A stretch of 64,000 nucleotides of DNA from Merluccius polli (GCA_030340625.1 JAOPHQ010006621.1:16004-80003); one strand, 5' to 3'. Numbered from the stretch's first letter, positions 35,011 to 47,522 are shown. A program made the numbers and translations. The notes: generated by a model from the letters alone, not told the origin.

Positions 35011-35534
35011 TGTCTGTCTGTCGGGGTTTTGCAGCTTGGAAAAATAAAATAAATCCATTGTCTTGAGAATGACCGTCCTTGTTTGGTCATGCTTTTCTGT
35101 GTCATACAACATTGAACAACATAACATTTTTGTTTTTTAACTAATTCATATTGTTAAACTAATTATCTTACAGTTGATTTTATTGCAGTAAAAGAGTACT
35201 TTTTTCATGTATGCCCCCCACACCGCTTCTATCCAGTCGCCGCTCTGTGACGGAACACCAGCTCTTGCATGACCGTGGCCGCAATATTCAGACTCTCAAG
35301 AGACTCATCTGGCTCTCCAGCGCCATGGAGGGCCTCCATACTGCCCAGACACGCTCAGCCCCATTCAGCCCCCTGAAGGCACTCAACCTGGGCCTGAGTC
35401 CAGGGCCAGTGACCAGCATTGTTGAAAGCCCCCAATCTGTTGGAGTGAACAGCCAGTACAAAGCAGCAATGGACAACCTGCTCAGAGACTTTTTTAATCC
35501 CTATCTGACGCCACTGCCAGAGAGAGAGCCATAG
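34192..35534 (+). CDS. pth4: Parathyroid hormone-family prohormone, PTH4-like
   Basis: Secreted peptide hormone acting on class B PTH receptors in calcium and phosphate balance. Coding exons 34192-34277 and 35237-35534 (GT-AG, phase 2) give 127 aa. A noncoding exon ends at 33860. Residues 1-24 form a signal peptide (basic start, hydrophobic core LASIVFALV). SRR at 29-31 is a dibasic processing site releasing a mature peptide from S32, beginning SVTEHQLLHDRGRNIQ, the receptor-activating N-terminus shared by PTH, PTHrP and PTH4. The short length and lack of a long basic C-terminal region argue against PTHrP. PTH4 is preferred, but a pthlh paralogue is not excluded. The gene converges on apobec2. 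Confidence 0.75.
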
Positions 35535-35535
35535 T

Positions 35536-35537
<2 letters not shown>

Positions 35538-35606
<69 letters not shown>
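35538..35606. repeat. (TA)n microsatellite at the stop of the pth4-like gene
   Basis: About 34 TA units start 4 bp after the stop codon, so they lie in the 3' UTR. A candidate AATAAA follows near 35974. Confidence 0.9.
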
Positions 35607-35608
<2 letters not shown>

Positions 35609-36738
35609 CATGGACAATCCATTGCATATTGTTTACATCGCTTGTTATATGTTATATGTACACTTAATATATAATGGAATATTTATTTCTGTTTTTGTTT
35701 GTGGTTGATTATTATATTAGAGCTTATCAGAAATTTCGGGACTATCATTAATATCAGTAAGGTTGCTATAATTTGTATAACCTTATATTAATAATAACTA
35801 CTAGGTATCGTGTTTGAATGTGTTTTAATAATGGAAAATATTGCTCAGCTAAATACATTGTAATCAACTTCTGTCTGTAATTTGGCATTGTACAACCTTT
35901 TTCATTATCCAGGCTTGTGAGGAAATGTGACGTGATCGTTGTTTTGGGGTGGTGTATTAATTGAAATAGTCTAAAATAAAACACTGTTGAAGCTAAGCCA
36001 ATACATTTCCAATGTTTTTGTTCTTGGTTTGCTTCAGTCACAAAATCCATTCAAAATTAAAAGTAAACAATCAAACAACACAAAGAATAATTTCAAATAA
36101 CACTTTTATTTTAAGTATGAATGTGATGTCCTTATTTTATATATGCCTTTAAAGCATGTAATATTTGAATGTTACGTTAATTACAAATATTTATTTTAAA
36201 CATAGATGATATATACATAGATTATATATATTATTATATATATATATTATATATATGAATAAAAGAGGTCAGATTGTTTTACACATGTCAACATAATGGG
36301 TAGTGAACAGAAGAGAAGGGGATAATTAAGATCATATGAACCGTACATGTTAAACACATAGGGACACTGTTTAAGATGGGGAATCTTAGGGAATCTTTGG
36401 TCACCGTGACGAGTCAAAATACACTGGTACCCCCCGAACACCAAGATATTTGGCCAATGAACAGCAATTAATTCTACGTGGAAGAAATACATCAATAGGC
36501 ATACTACAAAGAGCATATCTCATTTTGTATGTCATGTTAGTGTGTAGGTTACTGAGAATCTTAGAACAAGAGTTATAGTGAAATGTGTGATACTGTTTAA
36601 GGGTGAATCTTATGGGACAATAATGTTAATGAGTCCTTCATACAAATGCGTTTATCAGCACATACATCCATTCATACAAGTGGTTAAAGTGACAAATGGC
36701 ACAAAAATACACAATACTGATTTATTCAAATTAATTTG

Positions 36739-36909
36739 GATTAGGTCAAATCAGTCCTAATGGTTTAGGTCAAGTTAGTCCTAATGGTTTAGGTCAAGTC
36801 AGTCCTAATGCTTCACGTCAAGTCAGTCCTTATGGTTTAGGTCAAGCCAGTCCTAATGGTTTAGGTCAAGTCAGTCCTAATTGGTTTAGGTCAAGTCAGT
36901 CCTTATGGA
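36739..36909. repeat. 24-bp minisatellite, about seven units
   Basis: Units close to GGTTTAGGTCAAGTCAGTCC with TAAT or TTAT ends repeat head to tail between the two convergent genes. No unique spacers, so not a CRISPR-type array. Confidence 0.85.
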
Positions 36910-37768
36910 TTAGAAATGTTTTATTGGATACAATTCTTGTATGCTCAATTGCTTCTTCTGCCAACGTCTTTAAAAATCGAAATCAGATATTCAATTTATA
37001 TCTAAATACATATTTTTTGTAATTAAAATATATTTACTCATTTAGAATACAAACAAACTATTGTGCATTATTGACAACATTGAGGTGGGATGCTGGCTGA
37101 TACAGTAGCGGTGGTCTTGGAGTTGTTATGATGATGTTTTAAAGAGCATGTAGAATAGGTTGATACACACTCTTGACAAGAAGCAACACACAGGAAACTG
37201 TGTTGAGTCAACTGTATTCCTATGTTGTAGGGAGAGAGAAAGAAAGAGCATATAGCAATATCAATGTCATGATGTGCATTATGTTATATAACACACCTAT
37301 CTAGCTACCTACTATCCTAAAAGCTTCTTTTACAACTACTCTTAAACAGTGTTAACATGTCCTTAATAGATGCATTATTCACTCTGTCTACAACATGACA
37401 GAAATTCCGAGAAGGTGTTTTTTGAATGACCTTGGCTGTCTGAATCTAACATAAAGCAGTGTAGTGATTTAAACAATAATAGAATTATCTTCCATATACA
37501 TCCACAAATTTGGAACATCACTGATATGGAATAGGCATTTCATTTATCTTTTTCTTAAAAAAAAAACCTTATAAATAACAAATGTTTAAAGGTGCTGTAG
37601 GTAAGCTGACGGATGGCTATGGCACTTCTAAAATCTTACAGCACCTTTAACTACACAGTACACTACCGATGTAGTATATACTGTGTATGTTTTGTCATCA
37701 ATTCATCCCCACTTTACGTTATCCCCCCACACCCCAACTCCCTTTGCCCCTTTGGACACTCACTCTGG
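36910..37768. other. Intergenic region between convergent genes
   Basis: AT-rich, no frame recognised. It contains the 3' UTR of apobec2 on the minus strand. Confidence 0.5.
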
Positions 37769-38846
37769 CTATTGCAATATGTCTGCAAGCTTCTCCTGAT
37801 AGTACTCATAGTTGTCCTTGCAGTCTTCCCAGAGGTTCAGGTCACAGTCATCATTCTCCACAAATGTTTCCCAAGTATAGGAGAAGTCCAGGGGCTTCAT
37901 GACCCTCAGCTTGCAGCCCGCACCATGCAGGGCTTTTAGCCCCGCCTGGACCTCTGGCTCCTCCCACTCAAACAGCCGTGCTGCAAAGATACTCAACTTG
38001 ATGTTGTTCTTGCCCTTCAAAGCATCTACTATTTTGGACGCACAGGCCAGGCAGGGACTGGATGACACATACCTAAAGAGGGATCAAGTCAAATAAGTAA
38101 TTTCCTTTTTAAATTAATACCCGCTATTATTCATGCCTTTGTTTGTTTCTTCTCCAAGTACCACATATTTAATTATGAATCATTTTTTGGAATTGTTCAA
38201 TATATATTGAAAAAATTATAATATTTCAATATCTAGTTACACTATATTCCCAATAGGTTTGTAGTGTATCTGACAGTTACACTATATTCCCAATAGGTTT
38301 GTAGTGTATCTGTTTAGATATTTCAGTGTATAGGTACATTGTGCATATTCTGTAAGAGACATACCATATGAAAGTCTAAGCTTAGCTATGTACCAGGTGA
38401 CTGTGTATTTGAGTGCAGGGTCATAGTCGGGCAGTATCTGTACAAAGAAGGCCTCTTCAGCATGTGGCCCAGCATGCTCATCCTCCAGGTAGCCCCTCAT
38501 GAGGCTGTCAGTCCCGTTGTCCACCAAGTAACAGAGGAAGGTCTTGTTCCGACCTGAGGAGTACTCCACGTTCTTGAACTGAAACTTGAAAGCGAAAGGA
38601 TCGATGCGGTCTCTGTGTCAGGTGAAGATAAGAAATTATGTGAGTAGGACAAGGTTATGGAAAAATGATTTGCATCTCCATATGCTGTAGTTGCTAAATT
38701 ATATAATAATAGCCCTTGTCCTTACTGTCCATACCAAGTGGCTGAAATGGAAACAAGGGTTTGAAGATGTTGTGGATAGCATCAAAGATAACCCCTTGAG
38801 CTATGTAATGCCCAGGAGAGGATTGTAGAAGAGTGAAGATTGTAAG

Positions 38847-38935
<89 letters not shown>

Positions 38936-39406
38936 TGTGTGTGTGTGTAGTAATGGCCCTATGTGCTACACAGCTAGCTTTTAGCTTCTCTCCGTAGGTA
39001 GATTGACTCCAACCACTTTCTAAGATACTTTAAAATAAAATTGCAGCTGAACTAGTACTTTCACACAATTAAAAGGGTCAAAGTAGCTGGACAGATTCCT
39101 GGCTACTTTGAGGGCCAAAAAGACCAGCTAGATCAGCAGGTCAATGTAGGCTTCTATTTTAGTGTCTGCCAACAGTGGAATCCTAGATCTTTATTAATAG
39201 ACCTGTGACTGCACATTGACATATTCAACAGCAGGCCCAGAACTAGAGACTTGTTGTTGAAACTTTCCTTTAATGTTGAAACCTTCCTTTAAATCTCTAT
39301 TGCCCAAATCTTTATTCACCATTGCAGTTGCATAGTTGTTACTTGACAGACATTTCTGATAAGCTCTAATTCTCGTATTGAGTACAGATATCAAATCGGA
39401 AATACA

Positions 39407-39439
<33 letters not shown>

Positions 39440-39909
39440 CTAAATGTAGTAGATTCATCTCTGTACAAATTTGGTTGTCTGCTGTTTGTTTTGCTATGCT
39501 AAACAAAAGTGTGCATTTCAAAATAAAGTACCAGTATGTTCAGATCAAGATAATATCCTATCACATTGATTAGCACTTTACTTAACCCTTCAACATGCAG
39601 CAATTTTGCCAACTATATAGTTGTGGTTCACAAACTTGACTTGTTTGGATCTGTCATTGTGGCTAGAGGGTTGAGTAGGAGAAAGCCCACTACTTACCCT
39701 GTAATGATTTCAAATGGAGGTAGCTCTATGGGCTCCACTCCACTCGTGTCCCCATTGGCATTGTTAGCCTCAGTCTCTCCATTCCCTACTGGCTGGTCTC
39801 CATCTGCAGGAGCACCCTTGTTCTGCCTCGATTCCTCCTTTTTGTCCTGAGTCACTTCTGCTACTTCCTTCCGCTCTTTCCTCTTTCCTGCACTCTTTCG
39901 GTCAGCCAT
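37769..39909 (-). CDS. apobec2: APOBEC2 cytidine-deaminase family protein
   Basis: Member of the AID/APOBEC zinc-deaminase family. APOBEC2 is muscle-enriched in vertebrates, and its substrate is uncertain. Coding exons on the minus strand are 39909-39698, 38612-38394 and 38072-37769, giving about 244 aa with matching phases. The zinc site is complete: H121-A-E123 with the catalytic Glu, and P150-C151-x-x-C154. FKNVEYSSGRNKTFLCY and LFEWEEPEVQ are typical APOBEC2 blocks, and the C-terminus EKLADILQ is conserved. The N-terminus is acidic and Lys-rich (about 70 aa). The second donor is TG/GTACAT, weaker than consensus but it fits phase and family alignment. Teleosts carry 2a and 2b paralogues, and I cannot say which this is. 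Confidence 0.92.
38849..38948. repeat. (TG)n microsatellite in apobec2 intron 1
   Basis: About 50 TG units in the intron between coding exons 1 and 2. A second short TG tract lies at about 39409-39438. Confidence 0.9.
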
Positions 39910-40300
39910 GGTGTAAAGGTAATATATGTCCACAGTACGTGCAAGTTTGAGAGAAGTGTGTGTCCAAAGTCAGATCCGAGGGTGAAGACAGAAAGTGGAG
40001 ATAGAAAAGAGATTTAGTGAGAAGTGAGAAACAAAAAACATAGAAGACAGACAGGGTAGCAGAACAGGCGATAGACAAGAGGATTTGGCAGTGGAATGGT
40101 AGAATGGGCAAAAGCAGACAAGGATGTGGAAGAAATTAAAGAGCAAGAGGTAAGAGAGGGACAATTTGACACACACAGGCAGCTGCAGCTCACGACATCC
40201 AGAGCTATTAAAAGACTAAAAAGGTTGTGGGCAGGGACTCAGACTCTATTGCTGAGTTAGTATGTGTGAGTGTGTGTGCGCGTGTGTGTGTGTGTGTGTG
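39910..40300 (-). promoter_or_regulatory. Candidate 5' UTR and promoter of apobec2
   Basis: A CAGCTG E-box (about 40181) and an AT-rich TTTTTAG stretch lie 280-320 bp upstream of the ATG, with a TG tract near 40270-40300. E-boxes suit a muscle gene, but this is inference from short motifs only. Confidence 0.3.
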
Positions 40301-40755
40301 CAACATTTATTTGTTTAAAAATGTCCTATTTACAAAGTTTGCTTCTGAGCCATTTAGGTCTTGCTCATCATGCATACATACCAATGTCTCTTTGACAAAC
40401 ATCTGAGGACCTATAGTAGCATGTTCAGTTAATAACTATACAGCTGCTACTTCTGCTAAACCGATACAGAAATACTATATGCAGGCGATGTACTGTACTG
40501 CACAGCATTGAACACCAGAGGACAATGCTGAATCACAACTGTGGAAGAGGCTGATAAAATGGCACCGAGTAGGAAGATAAAGGCCTTTTCCCAATACACT
40601 CGTTTTGCGTTTTTTTTCTTGCTTGTTGAGCAAAAAGGTAACAAAAAACTAAAACAAAAAAGTCCCTGTATTTTATAAGCTTATCAAATTTTATTGTTGC
40701 ACTTTGTAGGTGAACTGTAGGCAAAAGGAGCTTACGGATACGGTCAAGATCATTC

Positions 40756-41154
40756 TGTCACGAACAGAGAGGGGCAGGTGGACCCAAATGCAGACAAAGG
40801 AGGCAGGAGCTGGGAGTGGCAGGGAAGGATGCAGGGCCTCCAGGCTGACAGGACAGACACAGCATGAAGACACCAGATTGGCAGGCAGGGCTGGAGCGTG
40901 GATATGTGAGGCGCAGGGAATGCTTGCAATGATCTGGCCCCGAGTGGATGAAAAACCGGGGTTGATATACTGCAGGGTTTGATTGCTGATGAACCTCAGG
41001 TGTGTGGAACCAGAGTAGGAGCGTGAAGAGCCGGAGCCAGCAGGCACGCCCCCTGCCTACAACATATAGACAAGACAGCCATAGAACACAGACGGACAGG
41101 GAAAATCCTGGCTGCCGCTAGGTGGCAGCAGACGGAGCAGTGGCGGACATGACA
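40756..41154. repeat. LTR-like repeat (TGTCA...TGACA)
   Basis: A 399-bp GC-rich segment with inverted 5-bp ends. It has the look of a solo LTR but lacks a matching flanking duplication (CATTC versus CTTCC). Confidence 0.4.
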
Positions 41155-41798
41155 CTTCCATGTTTATGAGATGAGTATTACTCGCTATTTCTGGAATGTC
41201 TTTTTGGCATAGGTTACGGCAAAACAGTAACCTGGGTTAACACTAAATGGGCCTACTCCTGACTGGACATTTCTCCGTTACAGTATGCTATAGGCCTATT
41301 AAAGACTGTGTAAAGAAAATTCAGATTTGTTTCTAAACACACTACACACGTTAGAAAGTAATATACTATAACCATGTAGTGTTGAATTTTAGAGTTAGAC
41401 TGCTTTTCTGTTTGCAGAAAAAAAAAAATAGCAGAATTTTTTTCCCTGGATTTTCTGGGCGGGGCTTAGGAGGTACCTGATGACGCACCGCGGTCCCTCT
41501 TAGCATTGCCCCACCCCTATCAACCAGAGCGCGTTAGCGTCACCAGTTCTCCCACTTAATCACCAGTTGTGCTGAGACTGACAGGAACCAGGTTGATTGA
41601 ACGTTCGATACGCATACGGATACGGATGGAGCCTTCTATCCATACTCTGTGTTCATTTTGTCCATATTTATGCACGTGTCCTAAAAGCTTACGGATATTG
41701 CCAAACGGAGCAGTACCAATGGAAATTGTGGGTGCAGTGTAGCCAATAGTCACTTCCGGTCGAGTGGACGCTGGCATGTTTGTTACCGCTGCTCGCTG

Positions 41799-41902
41799 GT
41801 AGTAGTAGCTTGTAGTGGTAGTAGCTAGTAGTAGTAGTGTAGTAGTAGTAGTAGTAGTAGTAGTGTAGTAGTGTAGTAGTAGTAGTAATAGTAGTAGTAG
41901 TG
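41799..41902. repeat. (GTA)n microsatellite
   Basis: Interrupted GTA/TAG repeats just upstream of the L2-like LINE. Confidence 0.85.
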
Positions 41903-42053
41903 TTGCGAGAGTCATAACAGCTCCTCTCGCACAGCTAACTCCTGCTATCGTTCCGGCACCCCTAATCACCAGTGCACGGGCTAATGCCGGTAGCTAATTG
42001 CTAACCGGCTGTCGCGACACCGGCTCTCTAAGCTTACCTGGTTCCTGCCTCAT

Positions 42054-43443
42054 CATGTGGCCCAACAACTCTCTCACCTGGCTTGGACTGGTCTGGATAT
42101 TCCTGTCGTTCTGCCATCATCCTGTGGCAGGACTACGCCACTACTCTGTCACAGACCCTCTCAGGACCCGCTGGAATGTACTGGAGCACCCACCACTGGA
42201 GCTGCAACATCACCCGGACATCGCTCGCCCCCCTCGTCGGCGCTACATCCACCGTGGGTCCCGCAGACACGTCCAGCACAGCAACAACTCCAGTACAATC
42301 AACTCCACCTGGTCCACTTCTCGTCGCTCTCCCATCAACTCCGGCCGCACCGTCAACCACCATGCATTAGCCAGCCTAGCTAGGTTGGCTAATGCTACCG
42401 TCAAACACGACTCCTCCGCTGTCAACTTCGGTCTCCTCAACATCCGCTCACTCACGAGTAAAGGTCATCTCATCCAAGACGTCCTCACTGACCGTAAGCT
42501 TGACTTTCTCTTTTTAACTGAAACCTGGCAACAGCCTAATGACTTTTCTCCACTCAACGACTCCACTCCTCCTGGTTTTGTTTACATCTGCCGTCCCCGT
42601 GGCAACGGAGGAGGTCTCGCGGTAATTCACCGCGAGAAGTGGAAAGTCCTGCCCGTCTCTGTCCCTGCATTCAGCTCCTTTGAATGCCTTGTTTTTAAGC
42701 TTCCTGGACCCTCACCAACCATCATCGCTACAATTTACCGCCCCCCTAAGCCACACAGTGATTTTATCAGTGAATTTTCTACTCTGCTCACTCATTTATC
42801 CACTCTCTCACCCAACGTTATTCTGCTGGGGGACTTCAATATCCATATGGACAATATCAAGCTGCCTCTCACCAGAGACTTTGCATCCTGTCTTGACAGC
42901 TTTGGACTACAAAATCTGATAGATTTCCCCACCCACATCAAAGGCCACTCTCTAGACCTAGTCTGCTGCTCCGGTCTCACCCCCTCCAAGCCCACTGCTG
43001 ATGTTTTCCCTGCCACAGATCACTCCCTCCTCACTTTCAACGCTGTACTCCGCCTCTCCACAATCAAGTCTCCCCGTCTCATTTCATTTTGTGACATCAA
43101 GGACATTAACATTGCCACCCTCTGCTCCCTCATTGACAGTTTTCCCACCACAGACTCTATCTCAAACCCTGATGAACTCGTTACTCTCTACAACACCTGC
43201 CTCACCAACACTCTCACCTCTATCGCCCCCCTGAAAACCCGGTCTGTTTCCTTTTCTACATCTGCCCCCTGGTTTACCCCCGAGCTCAGGTCCATGAAAG
43301 CCAAAAACCGTCAACTTGAGCAACTATATAAACGAACCGGTCTCACCATCCACAAGGACATGTACACCTCTCACATCTCACAATATAAGGACCTAATATC
43401 CCAGACCAAATCCACTTATTACTCCAGCCTCATCCTTACATGA
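42054..43443 (+). pseudogene. L2-like LINE endonuclease region of ORF2
   Basis: From the ATG at 42054 the frame encodes a basic leader (RRRYIHRGSRRH), then the endonuclease with NIRSLTSKG, LDFLFLTETW, TIYRPPKP, LLGDFNIHMD and HSLDLVCC, ending in the ATDHSLL block. These are the conserved active-site motifs of APE-type endonucleases. A short duplication of GGAAACTCAAA near 43447 shifts the frame and ends it. The frame resumes in another phase at about 43529 (Ser/Pro-rich linker). Confidence 0.85.
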
Positions 43444-43968
43444 GGAAGGAAACTCAAAAGGAAACTCAAAAACCCTTTTCTCTGTTCTCAACAAAATCCT
43501 CCACCCACCCAATTCTCTGCCCCCCCACTTGTACTCCACGGAATCCTGCAACTCCATTTTGGACTATTTCAACCTGAAAATCCATACCATTCATCAGCAC
43601 CTACATCCCAATTCCCCCCCTCTCTCCCCACCTGAACTTCCCCCTACTTGCCATCTCTTCTCCACTGCCTCCGAACTCTCCGTTCTCATTCACAAATCAA
43701 AGCCCACCACCTGTCAGCTTGATCCCCTCCCAACAACCCTAGTCAAATCCTGCCTCTCCTCCCTCCTCCCCCTCATTACCGCCATTATTCACTCCTCACT
43801 TTTACAGGGGTTAAAGCAAAAAAAAAGTCATCTGACTGAAAATTTATTTAGGTATCACTTTGGGTCATGGCCGCATACTGCCTCGATATTTAAACACCAC
43901 GTGGTCCATTATCCCTTCTAGTTCAAAGCCAGGGCATGAAACCAGTATTTTATTTATATTTATATATA

Positions 43969-45187
43969 CACTCACCGGCCACTTTATTAGGTACACCTGT
44001 CCAACTGCTCGTTAACGCAAATTTCTAATCAGCCAATCACATGGCAGCAACTCAATGCATTTAGGCATGTAGACATGGTCAGGACGATCTGCTGCAGTTC
44101 AAACCGAGCATCAGAATGGGGAAGAAAGGTGATTTAAGTGACTTTGAACGTGGCATGGTTGTTGGTGCCAGACGGGCTGGTCTGAGTATTTCAGAGACTG
44201 CTGATCTACTGGGATTTTCACGCACAACCATCTCTAGGGTTTACAGAGAATGGTCCGAAAATATCCAGTGAGCGGCAGTTCTGTGGGCGCAAATGCCTTG
44301 TTGCTGCTAGAGGTCAGAGGAGAATGGCCAGACTGGTTCGAGCTGATAGAAAGGCAACTGTAACTCAAATAACCACTCGTTACAACAGAGGTATGCAGAA
44401 GAGCATCTCTGAACGCACAACACGTCGAACCTTGAGGCGGATGGGCTACAGCAGCAGAAGACCACACCGGGTGCCACTCCTGTCAGCTAAGAACAGGAAA
44501 CTGAGGCTACAATTCGCACAGGCTCACCAAAATTGGACAATCGAAGATTGGAAAAACGTTGCCTGGTCTGATGAGTCTCGATTTCTGCTGCGACATTCGA
44601 ATGGTAGGGTCAGAATTTGGCGTCAACAACATGAAAGCATGGATCCATCCTGCCTTGTATCAACGGTTCAGGCTGGTGGTGGTGGTGGTGTAATGGTGTG
44701 GGGGATATTTTCCTGGCACACTTTGGGCTTATTAGTACCAATTGAGCATCGTGTCAAAGCCACAGACTACCTGAGTATTGTTGCTGACCATGTCCATCCC
44801 TTTATGACCACAGTGTACCCATCTTCTGATGGCTACTTCCAGCAGGATAACGCGCCATGTCATAAAGCGCGAATCATCTCAGACTGGTTTCTTGAACATG
44901 ACAATGAGTTCACTGTACTCAAATGGCCTCCACAGTCACCAGATCTCAATCCAATAGAGCACCTTTGGGATGTGGTGGAACGGGAGATTCGCATCATGGA
45001 TGTGCAGCCGACAAATCTGCAGCAACTGCGTGATGCTATCATGTCAATATGGACCAAACTCTCTGAGGAATGTTTCCAGTACCTTGTTGAATCTGTGCCA
45101 CGAAGGATTAAGGCAGTTCTGAAGGCAAAAGGGGGTCCAACCCGGTACTAGCAAGGTGTACCTAATAAAGTGGCCGGTGAGTGAGTG
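43969..45187 (+). mobile_element. Tc1-like transposon
   Basis: Ends CACTCACCGGCCACTTTA and its inverse, flanked by TA (43967-43968, 45188-45189). At 1,219 bp it has the usual size of a vertebrate Tc1 element and holds one transposase gene with a single frameshift. Confidence 0.92.
44116..45151 (+). pseudogene. Tc1 transposase (DD34E), frameshifted
   Basis: The first part, 44116-44271, is the helix-turn-helix DNA-binding region (MGKKGDLSDFERGM...SRTTISRVYREW) and ends in a TGA. The frame continues in another phase to 45151 with the second HTH (TRRTLRRMGY) and the catalytic triad: WSDESRF (Asp), FQQDNAPCHKA (Asp) and SPDLNPIEHLWDVVE (Glu). A small deletion near 44259 explains the break. The second frame's own methionine at 44324 would give a 275-aa protein lacking the first HTH. 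Confidence 0.9.
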
Positions 45188-45397
45188 TATATATATATAT
45201 ATATATATATAGGCCAACAATAATCAAACAAGACAGTAAAAGTGGGCATTAAACTGTACAACTGTTTTGAAAAAAAGGGAAAAAAGGCCGACATATGCCG
45301 ATACAATATGCAGCCGGCGCTTGGAAAAGGCTCGCAACAAAAAGATGAGCCACACATTTAGAAACAATTGCATGATCTATCTAAAAGCAATACCTTA

Positions 45398-46292
45398 CTG
45401 TGCGTTCACACCAGAAGCGAATTGCGCTGCAAAGACGCTTTGGTCGCTCATAAAGATTCGCTGCGAATATTTCTGTTAGCTTTTGTCGCTCAAGTCGCTC
45501 ATGACGTACAATTCAATTTTGCAGACGCATTTAAAGGAGCCGTATGCTTTTAGTACAGACAACCATATCAAAGAGTGAACTCCCACACACTTTGGCCATA
45601 TTGCAGAGACGGTTTTGCTTGTTTGATAAACGATAGTCGCACATCCCTCGTAACTACGCCGTGAAGGTGAACCCTCTCGGACTCCGCTATTAACATGAAC
45701 CGCTCCGCCGGAGGAGCCGCACATCCACACGCACCGGACACCAGAATACAAACATGTTTTCCATTTGATTGCTTTTAAATAATGTTGTGCGCAGTTATAC
45801 GGTAAATATGATTATTAAAAGTGTTCAATGTCTCCTTCCTGGTCCAGAACCGCTTGGTCCACGCCGTTAATCTGCGGCCCGCTTCGTGCGTGTGCTTGTA
45901 AACATGATATTTAAGCTGATTATTACGGTATTGTCTCTGAAATAAAAAAGGCTTGGATCGTACAACACCGGGTGCCCAGCCACAGCCGCCATTAACGTTT
46001 GAGTCGACATTTTGATGTACAGTAGGAACCATCAGAGTACAGTAGGAACCAAAGTGCCGGTGTTCCCTGGGACCCACGCAAGCGGAGAGCGTCTACATTC
46101 CGATTGGCTGTCGTGTTTTGCCGCTGAAACGCGTCATAGTAATTTCTTCAACTTTTTTTGGTCGCTCTGGTCGCTCAACTTTTGCCGCTGGTAGCGTTGG
46201 TCGCTTGTGACGCTTTGGTCGCTCTTGCCCATTGAAAGTGAATGACTTCCGGCGATTTGGTCGCTCAATTCGCTTCTGGTGTGAATGCACAG
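45398..46292. mobile_element. PIF/Harbinger MITE (GTTCACACCAGAAGCG ends)
   Basis: Ends CTGTGCGTTCACACCAG and CTGGTGTGAATGCACAG, flanked by TTA (45395-45397, 46293-46295). Subterminal TGGTCGCT motifs are repeated near both ends. No transposase in 895 bp. Confidence 0.82.
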
Positions 46293-46640
46293 TTAGTCAG
46301 AAAACATATATGAGGCTGAACTCTTTGCTAAAATGTCACAGTTATGGAAATATTGAAAATGTTGGAGCGGCTTGCTTGACCACGCGAAACCGAGAGACGG
46401 CTGTCTTGACCGCAGTACGCGATCGGTCATTAATCAATAATCGTATTTAACCGTATAACTGCACACAATTTTATTTAAAAGCAAGCAAATGGAAAACATG
46501 TGTTTGTATTCTGGTGTCCGGTGCGTGTGGATGCGCGGCTCCTCCGGCGGAGCGGTTCATGTTAATAGCGGAGTCCGGGAGGGTTCACCTTCACGGCGTA
46601 GTTACTAGGGATGTGCGACTATCGTTTTAAAAAATACTAA
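45628..46640. repeat. Inverted ~190-bp duplication
   Basis: About 45628-45815 and 46440-46640 are inverted copies. Both contain a GATGTGCGACTATCGTT end and the GGTTCACCTTCACGGCGTAGTTAC block. The first copy is inside the Harbinger MITE and the second is outside it. Confidence 0.7.
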
Positions 46641-46831
46641 AGTGTTTTTTTAAAGTTAGAAAGATATTAGATATTCAACCGATATTCACACTCCGAATTA
46701 CAGCGATCAGACACGGGGAACTAAAGCCGTGATTACTGGGCACCGCTTCAAGACTCACAGCATGCAACACAACGTCCTACACATTTCTTAACGATCAATG
46801 ATCGACCATCGATTAATTATGCCCATCCCTA
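46606..46831. mobile_element. Small hAT MITE (TAGGGATG ends)
   Basis: Begins TAGGGATGTGCGAC and ends GCCCATCCCTA. The flanks GTAGTTAC (46598-46605) and GTAGCAAC (46832-46839) match at six of eight positions. 226 bp, non-coding. Confidence 0.6.
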
Positions 46832-46839
46832 GTAGCAAC

Positions 46840-47522
46840 ACTTCTTTCTACTTTTGAAATAAAATAAATAAACATTTTGGTCATACCTGATCGAGGAGCA
46901 CCTCAAAGTGCATAAAAACAAACTAGTGCACATTAGTAGTAACGTTTGTTGTTTTCTGTAGCTCTCTCTTGGGCTGTGCATGAACGTACCATTGTAGTAC
47001 AGCTCCGTACGATGCACCAAACTGCGCGTTTGCACGGGTCCCTCTCGTGAGATCCCTCTGGAAAGTTTGCGCGGAAAGTCGGGTGTTTTTCAACGTGGTG
47101 CCTCTGCACGCTGTAATCTTTCAGAACCGCGACACTCATTACAAATTAAACACATCGGTTTGGCATTTAAACTTGGCGGTAACATAAATAAATATTTATC
47201 CGTCCAGGCGGGGTTAAACCGATGGTTTTCATTTTCAATTGTACGTTTCTGCTTTGAGAAAGACATGTAGTTTTCTACTACCGGCGACTACTAGAGCTAC
47301 CACTTCTGTCAACAAAAACGCACAGACTTATGGGTTGAATGTTGCTAGGATACGTGGAGTGTTGCATTCATGGTCTGTACTACTGTAGGAATTTTTAAAG
47401 GCTCTCAAAATGCTTATTTTTTTATATGCGGTTCTCACTCTGCCTTTCTGGTGGGACCACGGGACCTTACGAGAGCCGAGTTGACGGATTTCCGTCATAG
47501 CGACGGAAAACTTTAACCCCTG
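46840..47522. other. Right interior of the 6-bp-TSD element
   Basis: No long frame or recognised repeat. It ends with the TIR at 47511-47522. Confidence 0.4.

Larger units (their letters stand above)
43805..47522. mobile_element. TIR element with 6-bp TSD, superfamily unknown
   Basis: Perfect 12-bp inverted ends CAGGGGTTAAAG / CTTTAACCCCTG. The flanks CTTTTA at 43799-43804 and 47523-47528 are identical, and removing the element restores the LINE codons. No transposase of its own was recognised. The body is filled by a Tc1 element, a Harbinger MITE and a hAT MITE. The 6-bp duplication does not fit hAT (8), Tc1 (2) or Harbinger (3). Confidence 0.8.

Noticed and set aside
36739..36909. Regularly spaced repeats resembling a CRISPR array
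   Set aside because: Units are contiguous with no unique spacers, and the genome is vertebrate.
40756..41154. Confident solo LTR call
   Set aside because: TG...CA ends are present, but the flanks do not match and no promoter order was clear. Kept only as LTR-like.
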